Source: Actinomycetota bacterium (lineage in GTDB: Bacteria; Actinomycetota; Humimicrobiia; Humimicrobiales; Humimicrobiaceae). Taken from it: a stretch of 8,739 nt of DNA. Where the stretch lies: contig JAGYMN010000050.1 in the NCBI GenBank assembly GCA_018400395.1, positions 1 through 8,739 of the forward strand. Reading direction: 5' to 3'. Below the pieces are notes generated by a model that did no database searches, was not told where the DNA came from, and saw nothing but the letters and a program-made list of their open reading frames with translations. Below, piece by piece: positions 1-5,303 of this stretch; the first letter of the stretch is position 1, and every line of letters starts with the position of its first letter. A program made the position numbers and the translations under genes.

Positions 1-138
1 GTTCGAATTGGAAAATATTCTATTATCAATAAAAATATTTATCTATTACTTCGAAAGGCATGTATTTTCATTTGGATAAATAAAAAAGCAGAAAAAGATC
101 TGTAAAATAATTTTTTAACTTACAGAAAAAATATGACA

Positions 139-162
139 TAAAAAACAAAGGCACTGCCAGTG
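139..162 (-). terminator. Weak possible terminator after the zinc-ribbon gene
   Basis: About 30 bases after the stop codon of the minus-strand gene that ends at 195, the minus strand reads a short GC-rich inverted repeat (CACTGGCAGTGCC) followed by TTTGTTTTTT. The T-rich tail is convincing, but the stem is only 3 bp by strict pairing with a normal loop, so this may be a weak terminator or chance. The rest of 1-138 is very AT-rich and shows no gene. Confidence 0.3.
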
Positions 163-194
163 ATAATTTTTATATGTATTATTTTTGAACTTAC

Positions 195-425
195 TTACTG
201 TCTTGTCATTTTTGTGCCACATTTCGGACAGCTCATCTCATAGCAGGGTACACCTATCTTGTGATCTGCTACAGTCCCACAATCCGGACAGATGCATTTC
301 CCGCCGGCTCCTGCGCCCATTCCACCCGTGCGGCCCCTGCCGCCGGCTCCTGCGCCTCTTCCTCCGGCACCTCTTCCTGTTCCCGGACCCATACCTCCCG
401 GTCCTGTTCCATCGCCTCTAGGCAT
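195..425 (-). CDS. Small Gly/Arg-rich zinc-ribbon protein with DUF5320-like N-terminus
   Basis: This 76-residue protein has two parts. Residues 1-42 begin MPRGDGTGPGGMGPGTGR and continue as a Gly/Arg/Ala-rich, probably disordered stretch. This is the same N-terminal signature as the two DUF5320 proteins at 1430 and 4205. Residues 43-76 form a compact cysteine module: C44, C46, C49, H55, C61, C66 and C69, with CPDCG and CPKCG knuckles, as expected of a zinc ribbon or similar metal-binding fold. The start is well supported: AAAGGAGG lies about 7 bases upstream of ATG. It is the last gene of the minus-strand cluster, 147 bp after mrp. The function is unknown; binding a metal or partnering with the Mrp ATPase is an inference from motif and neighbourhood. 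The gap to mrp holds no operator of the type seen upstream of the other genes. Confidence 0.85.
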   Translation of the reverse strand: MPRGDGTGPGGMGPGTGRGAGGRGAGAGGRGRTGGMGAGAGGKCICPDCGTVADHKIGVPCYEMSCPKCGTKMTRQ

Positions 426-572
426 ATATTCCTCCTTTATCCTAATTTTATCATTTTACCTGACACTGATAAAAAAATATTATTTTAAAAGTATCCCTTT
501 TGAATATTTTATAAAAAATATGACGGGTTTATTATTATTTTCACCTATAAAAAACTAACTCCATCTAAATTA

Positions 573-1373
573 TCATATATTCACAATTTTATTAGAAATA
601 TATTTATAAGCCTCACTAACAGGTGTATTTTTTCCGTTATCTTCCAGATAAATATGCCCGTCATCACTTAATTCCATAATCAGGGGGTCAAAAGGTATCC
701 TGCCCAGAAACTCTACATTCATCTCTTCTGCTATTCTCTGTCCTCCGCCTGTCTTAAAGATATCTACCCTCTTTCCGCAATACGGGCATATCCATCCTGA
801 CATATTTTCAATTACACCTATAAATGGAATCTTTAACTGCCTTGCAAAAGTAATACTTTTCCCAGCATCAAGAGTTGCCAGGTTCTGGGGAGTGGTAATG
901 ACAATCCCTCCTGTGAGATCGGGCATAAGTTGTACAATACTCAATGGTTCGTCACCTGTACCCGGAGGTGAATCAATTATGAGATAATCAATCTTGCCCC
1001 AGTTTACATCACTTAAAAACTGCTTTATCAGCTTCATCTTCAAAGGACCACGCCATATTACCGGGGTGTCTTCTGATTTAAGCATTGAGGCAGTGCTTAT
1101 TACCTTCATGGACGGGAAAGCTTTTATAGGTTCTATCTTGTTGCCATAACCTTTTAGCTCTTCCTTTTCAAGCCCCATTATCTTTATAATATTTGGTCCA
1201 TGTATATCTATGTCAAGCAGACCGACACTAAAACCCCTGGTCATAATAGAATATGCCAGATTTACAGAAATAGTACTCTTACCTACTCCACCCTTTCCGC
1301 TAAATACCATAAATTTCTTTTTTACCTGTGCCATATTTTCTTCTACACCGGCATCCTTTAATATTTCATTCAT
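573..1373 (-). CDS. mrp: Mrp/NBP35-family P-loop ATPase, iron-sulfur cluster carrier
   Basis: A 266-residue cytosolic ATPase of the Mrp/NBP35/ApbC (MinD-like) family, whose members bind a [4Fe-4S] cluster at a dimer interface and pass it to target proteins. Visible signatures are the deviant Walker A GKGGVGKST (residues 26-34, with the extra lysine), LLDIDIHGPN (52-61), DSPPGTGDE (134-142, switch/Walker B region) and the cluster-binding pair CPYC (196-199). The length fits the short NBP35-like form, which lacks the N-terminal DUF59 domain of longer Mrp proteins. The ATG is preceded by AAAGGTGA at good distance. It lies 56 bp after the DUF5320 gene at 1430 with no convincing terminator between (only a 6-bp hairpin, 1403-1427), so the two are probably co-transcribed from the promoter at 1898-1926. 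Linkage of Mrp-type ATPases and DUF5320 proteins is known in anaerobes. Confidence 0.93.
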   Translation of the reverse strand: MNEILKDAGVEENMAQVKKKFMVFSGKGGVGKSTISVNLAYSIMTRGFSVGLLDIDIHGPNIIKIMGLEKEELKGYGNKIEPIKAFPSMKVISTASMLKSEDTPVIWRGPLKMKLIKQFLSDVNWGKIDYLIIDSPPGTGDEPLSIVQLMPDLTGGIVITTPQNLATLDAGKSITFARQLKIPFIGVIENMSGWICPYCGKRVDIFKTGGGQRIAEEMNVEFLGRIPFDPLIMELSDDGHIYLEDNGKNTPVSEAYKYISNKIVNI

Positions 1374-1429
1374 TCTCTCACCTTTAATTCTAGCTAAACT
1401 GGATAGGACCGTTTTTATAGATCCTATTC

Positions 1430-1852
1430 TTAAACTTTTTTATCAGATTTACTGGATCCCTGTTCTTTGCTCAATTCCTTTATCCTATCATTAATATCGT
1501 TAATCTGCTGCTTTAAATAATTTGTTTTCTGCTTTAACATTTCTGCTTCTTCTGCTTGATCCATAATATCCTGCCGGGTATAATTATCCCCGTAATAAGC
1601 GGCTCCTGGTGTTCCGCCCCATGCTGGATTTCCCGGATTATGCCTCGACCATCCCGGCTGGCCTATGGAACTGTACCAGTTTCTATATACAGCGCCCCTT
1701 CCTCTTCCGCCGAATGAGCCTCTTTTTGTACCCATAAATCTTCCACCACCGGGATTATTAAAACCCGGCCCAGAATATCCTGAACAATGCCCGCTGCCTC
1801 TTCCCGTCATCGGACCCTTTCCTGAAGGACCAGTTCTGTCTCCTCCTGGCAT
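1430..1852 (-). CDS. DUF5320 family protein (Gly/Arg-rich head, coiled-coil tail)
   Basis: A 140-residue protein starting with the family signature MPGGDRTGPSGKGPMTGR. Residues 1-90 are rich in Gly, Arg, Tyr, Trp and Pro and probably disordered, with FGGRGRG at 48-54 and WYSSIGQPGW at 59-68. Residues about 95-131 form an amphipathic helix or coiled coil (EEAEMLKQKTNYLKQQINDI and following). I place the start at the ATG at 1850-1852 because AAGGAG sits at ideal spacing upstream of it and homologous proteins start with MPGGD; an in-frame ATG 33 bases further upstream would add an unrelated peptide and overlaps the promoter-operator region. The function of DUF5320 is not known. It heads a probable operon with mrp and has a consensus-like promoter carrying two copies of a shared operator, so expression is probably inducible. 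It is a paralogue of the gene at 4205. Confidence 0.88.
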   Translation of the reverse strand: MPGGDRTGPSGKGPMTGRGSGHCSGYSGPGFNNPGGGRFMGTKRGSFGGRGRGAVYRNWYSSIGQPGWSRHNPGNPAWGGTPGAAYYGDNYTRQDIMDQAEEAEMLKQKTNYLKQQINDINDRIKELSKEQGSSKSDKKV

Positions 1853-1877
1853 TTTATCTCCTTTTCTATATAACATT

Positions 1878-1893
1878 ATGAACATAAGTTCAT
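1878..1893. promoter_or_regulatory. Operator copy at the DUF5320-mrp transcription start
   Basis: ATGAACATAAGTTCAT is an inverted repeat with perfect ATGAAC/GTTCAT arms. It covers the predicted transcription start of the minus-strand promoter whose -10 box is at 1898-1903. It matches the dyads at 1904-1919, 3446-3461 and 4664-4679. Its centre is 26 bp from that of the neighbouring copy, about two and a half helical turns. The arms resemble ArsR/SmtB-family operators, which is an inference from arm sequence only. Confidence 0.75.
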
Positions 1894-1897
1894 TGTA

Positions 1898-1926
1898 ATT
1901 ATATTGAACCTATGCTCATAAATCAA
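1898..1926 (-). promoter_or_regulatory. Sigma70-type promoter of the DUF5320-mrp operon
   Basis: Reading the minus strand, TTGATT (1921-1926) is followed by a 17-bp spacer and a perfect TATAAT (1898-1903). Transcription should start near 1891, leaving a leader of about 40 bases before the ATG at 1852. The spacer is almost entirely an operator dyad (1904-1919), and a second dyad lies over the start site. Confidence 0.8.
1904..1919. promoter_or_regulatory. Operator copy in the spacer of the DUF5320-mrp promoter
   Basis: TTGAACCTATGCTCAT fills 16 of the 17 bases between the -35 and -10 boxes. It is the least symmetric of the four copies but fits WTGARCnTAkGYTCAW when read on the minus strand. 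A protein bound here would block RNA polymerase directly. Confidence 0.7.
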
Positions 1927-2038
1927 GCATAAACCAACCTTCTGGCTTCCCATCAAAAAATAATATAATCCATAAATTACTGTTTAAAATATAAATATTT
2001 GATCATAATCCTTATTCTTGATATAAATCATCCAGCGG

Positions 2039-3379
2039 TTACCTCATCTCTTTAACTGCCATTTCTGCTGCATTACTCAGCTGATAAGCAATAGGAGAAG
2101 CAGTAAGAGCAGGATGGGTACCCATCTGGAATGTAGCTATATCGTTAGCAGTCATTTTCTTATAAATACATCCACTTATAAGATTAATTAATTCTCCGCC
2201 TGATTTTGCGCCAATAAGCTGACCACCTATTATAACTCCCGTACCTTTCTCAAATATAAGGCTTACTTTCAGATTATTACCTCCAGGCATACAGCCAGGA
2301 TGACAATTTGGTCCTTCAGCCTGACCCACAATTATATCATATCCATTATCGGCTGCACCGCTTACCGACATACCCGATCTTGCCAGGGTAGTATCACCTA
2401 TCACTGTTGAATAAGTACCTACAGCCCCCTCATTTGATCTATTCGTATCAAACAGATTGGCTCCTGCAATTCTTGCTTCATAAGTAGCTATGGAAGCCAG
2501 CATCAGATTTACCAATTTTTTATCGAAGAACGAAAATTTTTCGCAGCAGTCACCGCATGCAAATATATTTTCATCATTTGTTTTCATGTATCTGTCAACT
2601 TTTATTGCTCCCTTATCATTTATTTCAATACCAGCATCCCTGGCAATGTCGATATCAGGCTTTGCACCTATTCCAAAAAGAACAAGGTCTGCTTTAACGG
2701 TCTTTCCGCTTGCAAGTTTTATCCCTTCCACTTTTGTATCACCTGTTATCTCTTCCACCCTTTCACTGGTTATTAAATTCACACCTCTTTCTTTTATAAG
2801 GGCCTCACCCTGTTCACAGAACTCTTCATCAAACACAAGCATAAGACAATGGGGCAGCATCTCTACTATAGATATATTTATATCCCTGTTCTTCTTGCAT
2901 TCATCAGCAAATTCCATTCCGATAAAGCCGCCGCCTATTATAACCATATCCTTTGATCTGTCTACTTCCTTTAATAATGAAGCCAGGTATTGATCATCTT
3001 TCTTAACAGAAAATACATTTTCTTTATCCGCACCTTTTATAGGAGGAATTGACGGTATTGATCCTGTAGCAATAACTAACTTTTTATATTTTATTGTTTC
3101 CCCATTGCCTGTGCTTACAATCTTACCGTTTCTATCAATTTTAGTTGCTTCATCGATTAAAAGGCCAATGTTATTCTTTTCCAGTATAGCATCAGGTATA
3201 AGGTTTTTATCAGGTGAACTAACTGTACCATATATATATGGTATTCCGCATGGTATTAAAACATTATTTTCCTTTCTTACTATCAAAACTTTTTTGTCAG
3301 GATAGAACCTCCTGGCTGTTATTGCTGCAGTAATACCTGCTGCACTTCCGCCAAGTATTACAATGTCATAATCTTGCAT
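2039..3379 (-). CDS. FAD-dependent pyridine nucleotide-disulfide oxidoreductase (CoA-disulfide reductase / NADH oxidase type)
   Basis: A 446-residue flavoprotein of the single-cysteine class (NADH oxidase, CoA-disulfide reductase, persulfide reductase). Residues 6-15 contain the FAD-binding strand and GGSAAG. C44 in IPCGIPY is the expected redox cysteine. ATGS (104-107) and the NAD(P)-binding GGGFIGME (149-156) follow, then the second FAD contact CGD at 275-277 and a C-terminal dimerisation domain. Length is normal for the family. Substrate cannot be told from sequence: CoA disulfide, polysulfide/persulfide or oxygen are all possible. An unusual NCHPGCMPGG at 358-367 adds C359 and C363 where homologues usually have a Cys-free HPGxxPG loop. 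The start is firm: AAGGAGG six bases before ATG. Its promoter region carries a perfect operator palindrome (3446-3461) shared with the DUF5320 genes, linking it to the same control circuit. No clear terminator follows. Confidence 0.9.
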   Translation of the reverse strand: MQDYDIVILGGSAAGITAAITARRFYPDKKVLIVRKENNVLIPCGIPYIYGTVSSPDKNLIPDAILEKNNIGLLIDEATKIDRNGKIVSTGNGETIKYKKLVIATGSIPSIPPIKGADKENVFSVKKDDQYLASLLKEVDRSKDMVIIGGGFIGMEFADECKKNRDINISIVEMLPHCLMLVFDEEFCEQGEALIKERGVNLITSERVEEITGDTKVEGIKLASGKTVKADLVLFGIGAKPDIDIARDAGIEINDKGAIKVDRYMKTNDENIFACGDCCEKFSFFDKKLVNLMLASIATYEARIAGANLFDTNRSNEGAVGTYSTVIGDTTLARSGMSVSGAADNGYDIIVGQAEGPNCHPGCMPGGNNLKVSLIFEKGTGVIIGGQLIGAKSGGELINLISGCIYKKMTANDIATFQMGTHPALTASPIAYQLSNAAEMAVKEMR

Positions 3380-3433
3380 TATTTCCTCCTTAAAAAATAC
3401 GCGCAGAAACCCTCCTTAAAGGCCGCTGCAATT

Positions 3434-3462
3434 AAATTATTTCTTTTGAGCATATGCTCAAA
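3434..3462 (-). promoter_or_regulatory. Likely promoter of the oxidoreductase gene
   Basis: On the minus strand TTTGAG (3457-3462), a 17-bp spacer and TAATTT (3434-3439) make a mediocre promoter. The operator palindrome 3446-3461 overlaps the -35 box and most of the spacer, the same layout as the two DUF5320 promoters, which is the main support. The leader would be about 50 bases and contains a second AAGGAGG-like stretch at 3411-3418 of no obvious use. Confidence 0.5.
3446..3461. promoter_or_regulatory. Operator copy upstream of the oxidoreductase (perfect palindrome)
   Basis: TTGAGCATATGCTCAA is a perfect 16-bp palindrome, extending to 18 bp (3445-3462). It matches WTGARCnTAkGYTCAW, the dyad found at the two DUF5320 promoters. 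It is about 67 bp upstream of the start codon and overlaps the best promoter candidate. Confidence 0.75.
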
Positions 3463-3497
3463 TCACAATATACCAATTTATTTGAAAAAAGTAAATT

Positions 3498-3513
3498 TTT
3501 ATACTGGTATAAA
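3498..3513. repeat. Palindrome TTTATAC-TG-GTATAAA between yjbQ and the oxidoreductase
   Basis: Two perfect 7-base arms are separated by two bases. It lies 32 bases after the yjbQ stop and about 36 bases upstream of the oxidoreductase -35 candidate. It differs from the shared operator, and the stem has too small a loop for a normal terminator. It could be a second regulator site, or chance in AT-rich DNA. Confidence 0.3.
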
Positions 3514-3544
3514 TAAAAAAATCATAACGATATACATCAGGATA

Positions 3545-3961
3545 TCATTCACCGATCACCTGGACAAATACATTTCTTGACCTGGGCCTGTTATCATGGT
3601 CTATAACAACTATCTGCTGCCAGGTCCCCAGCACCAGTTTACTTCCGCTCAAAGGAATAACAATTCCTGGACCCATTATAGTTGCCCTTATATGTGAAAA
3701 TCCATTGTCATCTCCCCAGGTCTGTGAATGTCTTGTATGCTTATTTCTTGAAACCATCTCTTCCAGCTGATCCCTGACATCTTCCGTTAATGCAGGCTCA
3801 TATTCCATGGTGGATACAGAAGCTGTTGACCCAATTACAGAGACATTCACAAGCCCGTTTTTTATTCCTGATTCTGCAACAATAGCATCCACTTTGTTCG
3901 TTATATTGATAATATCCGAGAATCCCTCTGTCTCAAGCTTTATTTCCTGTCCAAATACCAC
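3545..3961 (-). CDS. YjbQ family protein (UPF0047, secondary thiamine-phosphate synthase type)
   Basis: A 138-residue protein of the YjbQ/UPF0047 family, small trimeric beta-rich proteins; some have weak thiamine-phosphate synthase activity in E. coli, but the true role is unsettled. Family landmarks are GSTASVSTMEYEP (44-56), WGDDNGFSHIRA (82-93), PLSGSKLVLGTWQQIVVIDH (103-122) and the NRPRSRNV tail (124-131). The common HTTA motif reads GSTA here and a conserved His before GDDNG is Trp, as in a subgroup with the same GSTA form, so the metal/active site differs from E. coli YjbQ; H90 is retained. The start is GTG, chosen because AGGAGG lies five bases upstream and the next ATG is deep in the fold. 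It has its own near-consensus promoter (3990-4018) without the shared operator, so it is probably constitutive. Confidence 0.9.
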   Translation of the reverse strand: MVFGQEIKLETEGFSDIINITNKVDAIVAESGIKNGLVNVSVIGSTASVSTMEYEPALTEDVRDQLEEMVSRNKHTRHSQTWGDDNGFSHIRATIMGPGIVIPLSGSKLVLGTWQQIVVIDHDNRPRSRNVFVQVIGE

Positions 3962-3989
3962 TATACCTCCTTTTCAAAATGGAGAAAAA

Positions 3990-4018
3990 ATTATACAAAA
4001 AAAATAAAACGGAGTCAA
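3990..4018 (-). promoter_or_regulatory. Strong yjbQ promoter nested in a terminator
   Basis: On the minus strand TTGACT (4013-4018), exactly 17 bases and TATAAT (3990-3995) form a near-consensus sigma70 promoter. The start is expected near 3983, giving a leader of about 22 bases with the AGGAGG of yjbQ. The -35 box is in the loop and 3' stem of the upstream terminator hairpin, and the spacer is its T-tract. Confidence 0.8.
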
Positions 4019-4035
4019 AGAAACATCTCCGTTTT
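3997..4035 (-). terminator. Intrinsic terminator upstream of yjbQ
   Basis: The minus strand has a 9-bp perfect stem AAAACGGAG/CTCCGTTTT (4006-4035) with a 12-base loop, followed by a T-rich run (3997-4005). It is the second terminator after the DUF5320 gene at 4205, some 130 bp beyond the first. It would insulate yjbQ from read-through, or end a short transcript starting in 4036-4161. Confidence 0.75.
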
Positions 4036-4161
4036 AGCTGCCATATGTTTAATTTCGTCTGTTTTATCGGTAAAGTTTATATATTTACACTTATCAAACT
4101 ATATAAATTATTTTTCAGCCCGCCATGTAAAATATTTATGTTTATGAACATGATATATAAT

Positions 4162-4193
4162 AAAAAGCCCGGAGAAAGTCTTTATCCCCGGGC
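4162..4193 (-). terminator. Intrinsic terminator of the DUF5320 gene at 4205
   Basis: Eleven bases after the stop codon, the minus strand forms a 9-bp stem GCCCGGGGA/TCTCCGGGC (one G-U pair) followed by TTTTT and an AT-rich tail: a classical rho-independent terminator. The DUF5320 gene is thus a single-gene transcript. Confidence 0.85.
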
Positions 4194-4204
4194 AATTATG
4201 TATT

Positions 4205-4594
4205 CTATTTTTCCTTTTTTTCTAATTCTTTCCGGATCTCTTCCATTCTTGACTGTACATCATCAAGCTGCTTCTTTAACATTTCTGCCTGATTTTTTAG
4301 AAACCTGGTCTCTTCTTCGGGATCCATATCGGACTGATAAGGACTTCCGTAATAAGGATACCATCCTCCAGCTGGCATATCTGAGCCATATCTGTACCAT
4401 CCTGGAAGTCCTGTTGAATAATACCAGTTGCGGTAACCTCTGCCTCTTCCGCCAAAAGCAAACCTGCCTGCTCCAGAGTATCTTCCGCTATAGGGATTAA
4501 TATAACCTGGAGCAGAATAGCCTCCACAGTATCCAGCAGCCCTGCCTGTCATCGGACCCATTCCGGCAGGTCCTGTTCTGTCTCCTCCTGGCAT
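4205..4594 (-). CDS. DUF5320 family protein, paralogue of the gene at 1430
   Basis: A 129-residue protein with the MPGGDRTGPAGMGPMTGR head, a Gly/Tyr/Arg/Trp-rich middle (residues 20-88; FGGRGRGYRNWYYSTGLPGW at 48-67) and a charged coiled-coil tail (about 91-129, ending KELEKKEK). It aligns along its length with the DUF5320 protein at 1430, including FGGRGRG and the RNWYxSxGxPGW block, so the two are paralogues. The start is firm: AAAGGAGG upstream of ATG and the conserved MPGGD. It is monocistronic: a perfect consensus promoter with an operator in its spacer lies upstream (4658-4686) and a strong terminator directly downstream. The molecular role of the family is unknown. Strong but repressible expression suggests a protein made in quantity on demand, for example for metal or stress handling (inference). 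Confidence 0.88.
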   Translation of the reverse strand: MPGGDRTGPAGMGPMTGRAAGYCGGYSAPGYINPYSGRYSGAGRFAFGGRGRGYRNWYYSTGLPGWYRYGSDMPAGGWYPYYGSPYQSDMDPEEETRFLKNQAEMLKKQLDDVQSRMEEIRKELEKKEK

Positions 4595-4657
4595 TCCAAT
4601 TCCTCCTTTCCATTATTTTTTACTTTAACTCCTTTACAATGACCTGTTGCCACAGAT

Positions 4658-4686
4658 ATTATAATGAACATAGGTTCATTTGTCAA
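4658..4686 (-). promoter_or_regulatory. Perfect sigma70 promoter of the DUF5320 gene at 4205
   Basis: On the minus strand TTGACA (4681-4686), exactly 17 bases and TATAAT (4658-4663): both hexamers and the spacing are consensus. Transcription should start near 4651, with a leader of about 56 bases. Such a promoter would be very strong unless repressed; an operator dyad fills its spacer. Confidence 0.88.
4664..4679. promoter_or_regulatory. Operator copy in the spacer of the DUF5320 promoter
   Basis: ATGAACATAGGTTCAT occupies 16 of the 17 spacer bases and directly abuts the -10 box. Arms ATGAAC/GTTCAT are perfect. It belongs to the WTGARCnTAkGYTCAW set (also at 1878, 1904 and 3446). The placement implies repression by blocking polymerase. 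Confidence 0.8.
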
Positions 4687-4718
4687 AAATACCCGTGGGC
4701 CTGTTCAGCATAAAAGCC

Positions 4719-5084
4719 TCAATCAAATTGTAGTTTAATAGATTCCAGCTCCTCCAGAGTTCTTTCCGCAATTAATTTTTCACTTTTAAAGTATCTTATC
4801 ATCCTTTTAAGACATTTTTCCTTTTCCTGTGCATCGTTTAGATATTTTTCGCAATCCATCATAAACTTTTTTGTTTTAGATATATTTGCTTCAACCCTCT
4901 CGGGTATTTTTTCACTGTCATGCCTTACTGCATTCTCCGGGCACGCATCATGACATAATCCGCAGTGGATGCAATTTTCCATATCAATTTCAGCTGCTTC
5001 ATCCTTAATATATATTGTATCCACAGGACATTCCTCTATACATGTTCCACAACCGGTACAGATATCTTTATCAATCCATGGCAT
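4719..5084 (-). CDS. 2x[4Fe-4S] ferredoxin with C-terminal helical extension
   Basis: A 121-residue protein. Residues 1-50 are a bacterial-type ferredoxin with two CxxCxxCxxxCP motifs: C9-C12-C15-C19 and C38-C41-C44-C48, enough for two [4Fe-4S] clusters and electron transfer. Residues about 60-121 are a charged, helical tail (MDCEKYLNDAQEKEKCLKRM and following) with two further cysteines (C78, C91), absent from plain ferredoxins and possibly for docking to a partner. I chose the second of two close ATGs (5082-5084): GGGAG is seven bases from it but only one from the first ATG (5088-5090). It is 33 bp upstream of the promoter of the next gene with no evident terminator. The promoter is not clear, and no copy of the shared operator was seen. 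The redox partner is unknown. Confidence 0.88.
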   Translation of the reverse strand: MPWIDKDICTGCGTCIEECPVDTIYIKDEAAEIDMENCIHCGLCHDACPENAVRHDSEKIPERVEANISKTKKFMMDCEKYLNDAQEKEKCLKRMIRYFKSEKLIAERTLEELESIKLQFD

Positions 5085-5151
5085 TTTCATTCTCCCTGTC
5101 TTTTAATTTAATAATCTTTTTTTATAATTTTAAAAATAAAATCACTTCTAT

Positions 5152-5292
5152 CTACCTATTGCTTTTTCTAGCTGCCAGTTTTCTTAGATCCTCTTCAACG
5201 CTGTTTAGTTCATCCTGAAGATTACTTATCATGCGGGATACTTCTTCCTGTGCTTCCCCATTACCTTTCTCCTTCCTCTTTCCCTGCTTTCT
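5152..5292 (-). pseudogene. Remnant of a short helical, possibly DUF5320-like, protein
   Basis: On the minus strand an open frame of 46 codons (upstream stop at 5293-5295, stop at 5152-5154) encodes a charged amphipathic helix with leucines at heptad-like spacing (NLQDELNSVEEDLRKLAARK). It resembles the coiled-coil tails of the two DUF5320 proteins nearby. There is no ATG, GTG or TTG at a useful place in this frame. A well-formed AAGGAG-N7-ATG just upstream (5243-5261 region) runs in another frame and stops after 10 codons; one extra G in the GGGG run after that ATG would join it to the helical frame, giving about 36 residues. It may therefore be a frameshifted small gene or the tail of a truncated one. 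Identity is uncertain. Confidence 0.4.
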
Positions 5293-5303
5293 CTATTCTA
5301 ACC

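Noticed and set aside
292..425. Proline-rich plus-strand open frames opposite the zinc-ribbon gene
   Set aside because: They are the complement of the Gly/Arg-rich coding repeats; the minus-strand frame has the ribosome binding site and Cys motifs.
1403..1427. Hairpin ATAGGA/TCCTAT between DUF5320 and mrp as a terminator
   Set aside because: Only 6 bp with a 13-base loop and no T-tract after it on the minus strand; treated as intra-operon.
1853..1885. An 11-residue N-terminal extension of the DUF5320 protein from an upstream ATG
   Set aside because: It overlaps the operator and the predicted transcription start, lacks its own ribosome binding site, and the family starts at MPGGD, which has AAGGAG at ideal spacing.
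2490..2993. 167-codon plus-strand open frame
   Set aside because: Antisense shadow of the oxidoreductase; low-complexity Ser/Phe/Ile composition typical of such shadows.
3380..3409. CTG-initiated nine-residue extension of the oxidoreductase after a second AAGGAGG-like stretch
   Set aside because: The ATG at 3379 has its own perfect ribosome binding site and the FAD motif is already at normal distance from it.
3979..4500. 173-codon plus-strand open frame
   Set aside because: It runs antisense through the DUF5320 gene and two terminators and has no family features.
4658..4686. MerR-type regulation of the promoter with the dyad in its spacer
   Set aside because: MerR promoters have overlong 19-20 bp spacers; this one is the optimal 17 bp, which favours simple repression.
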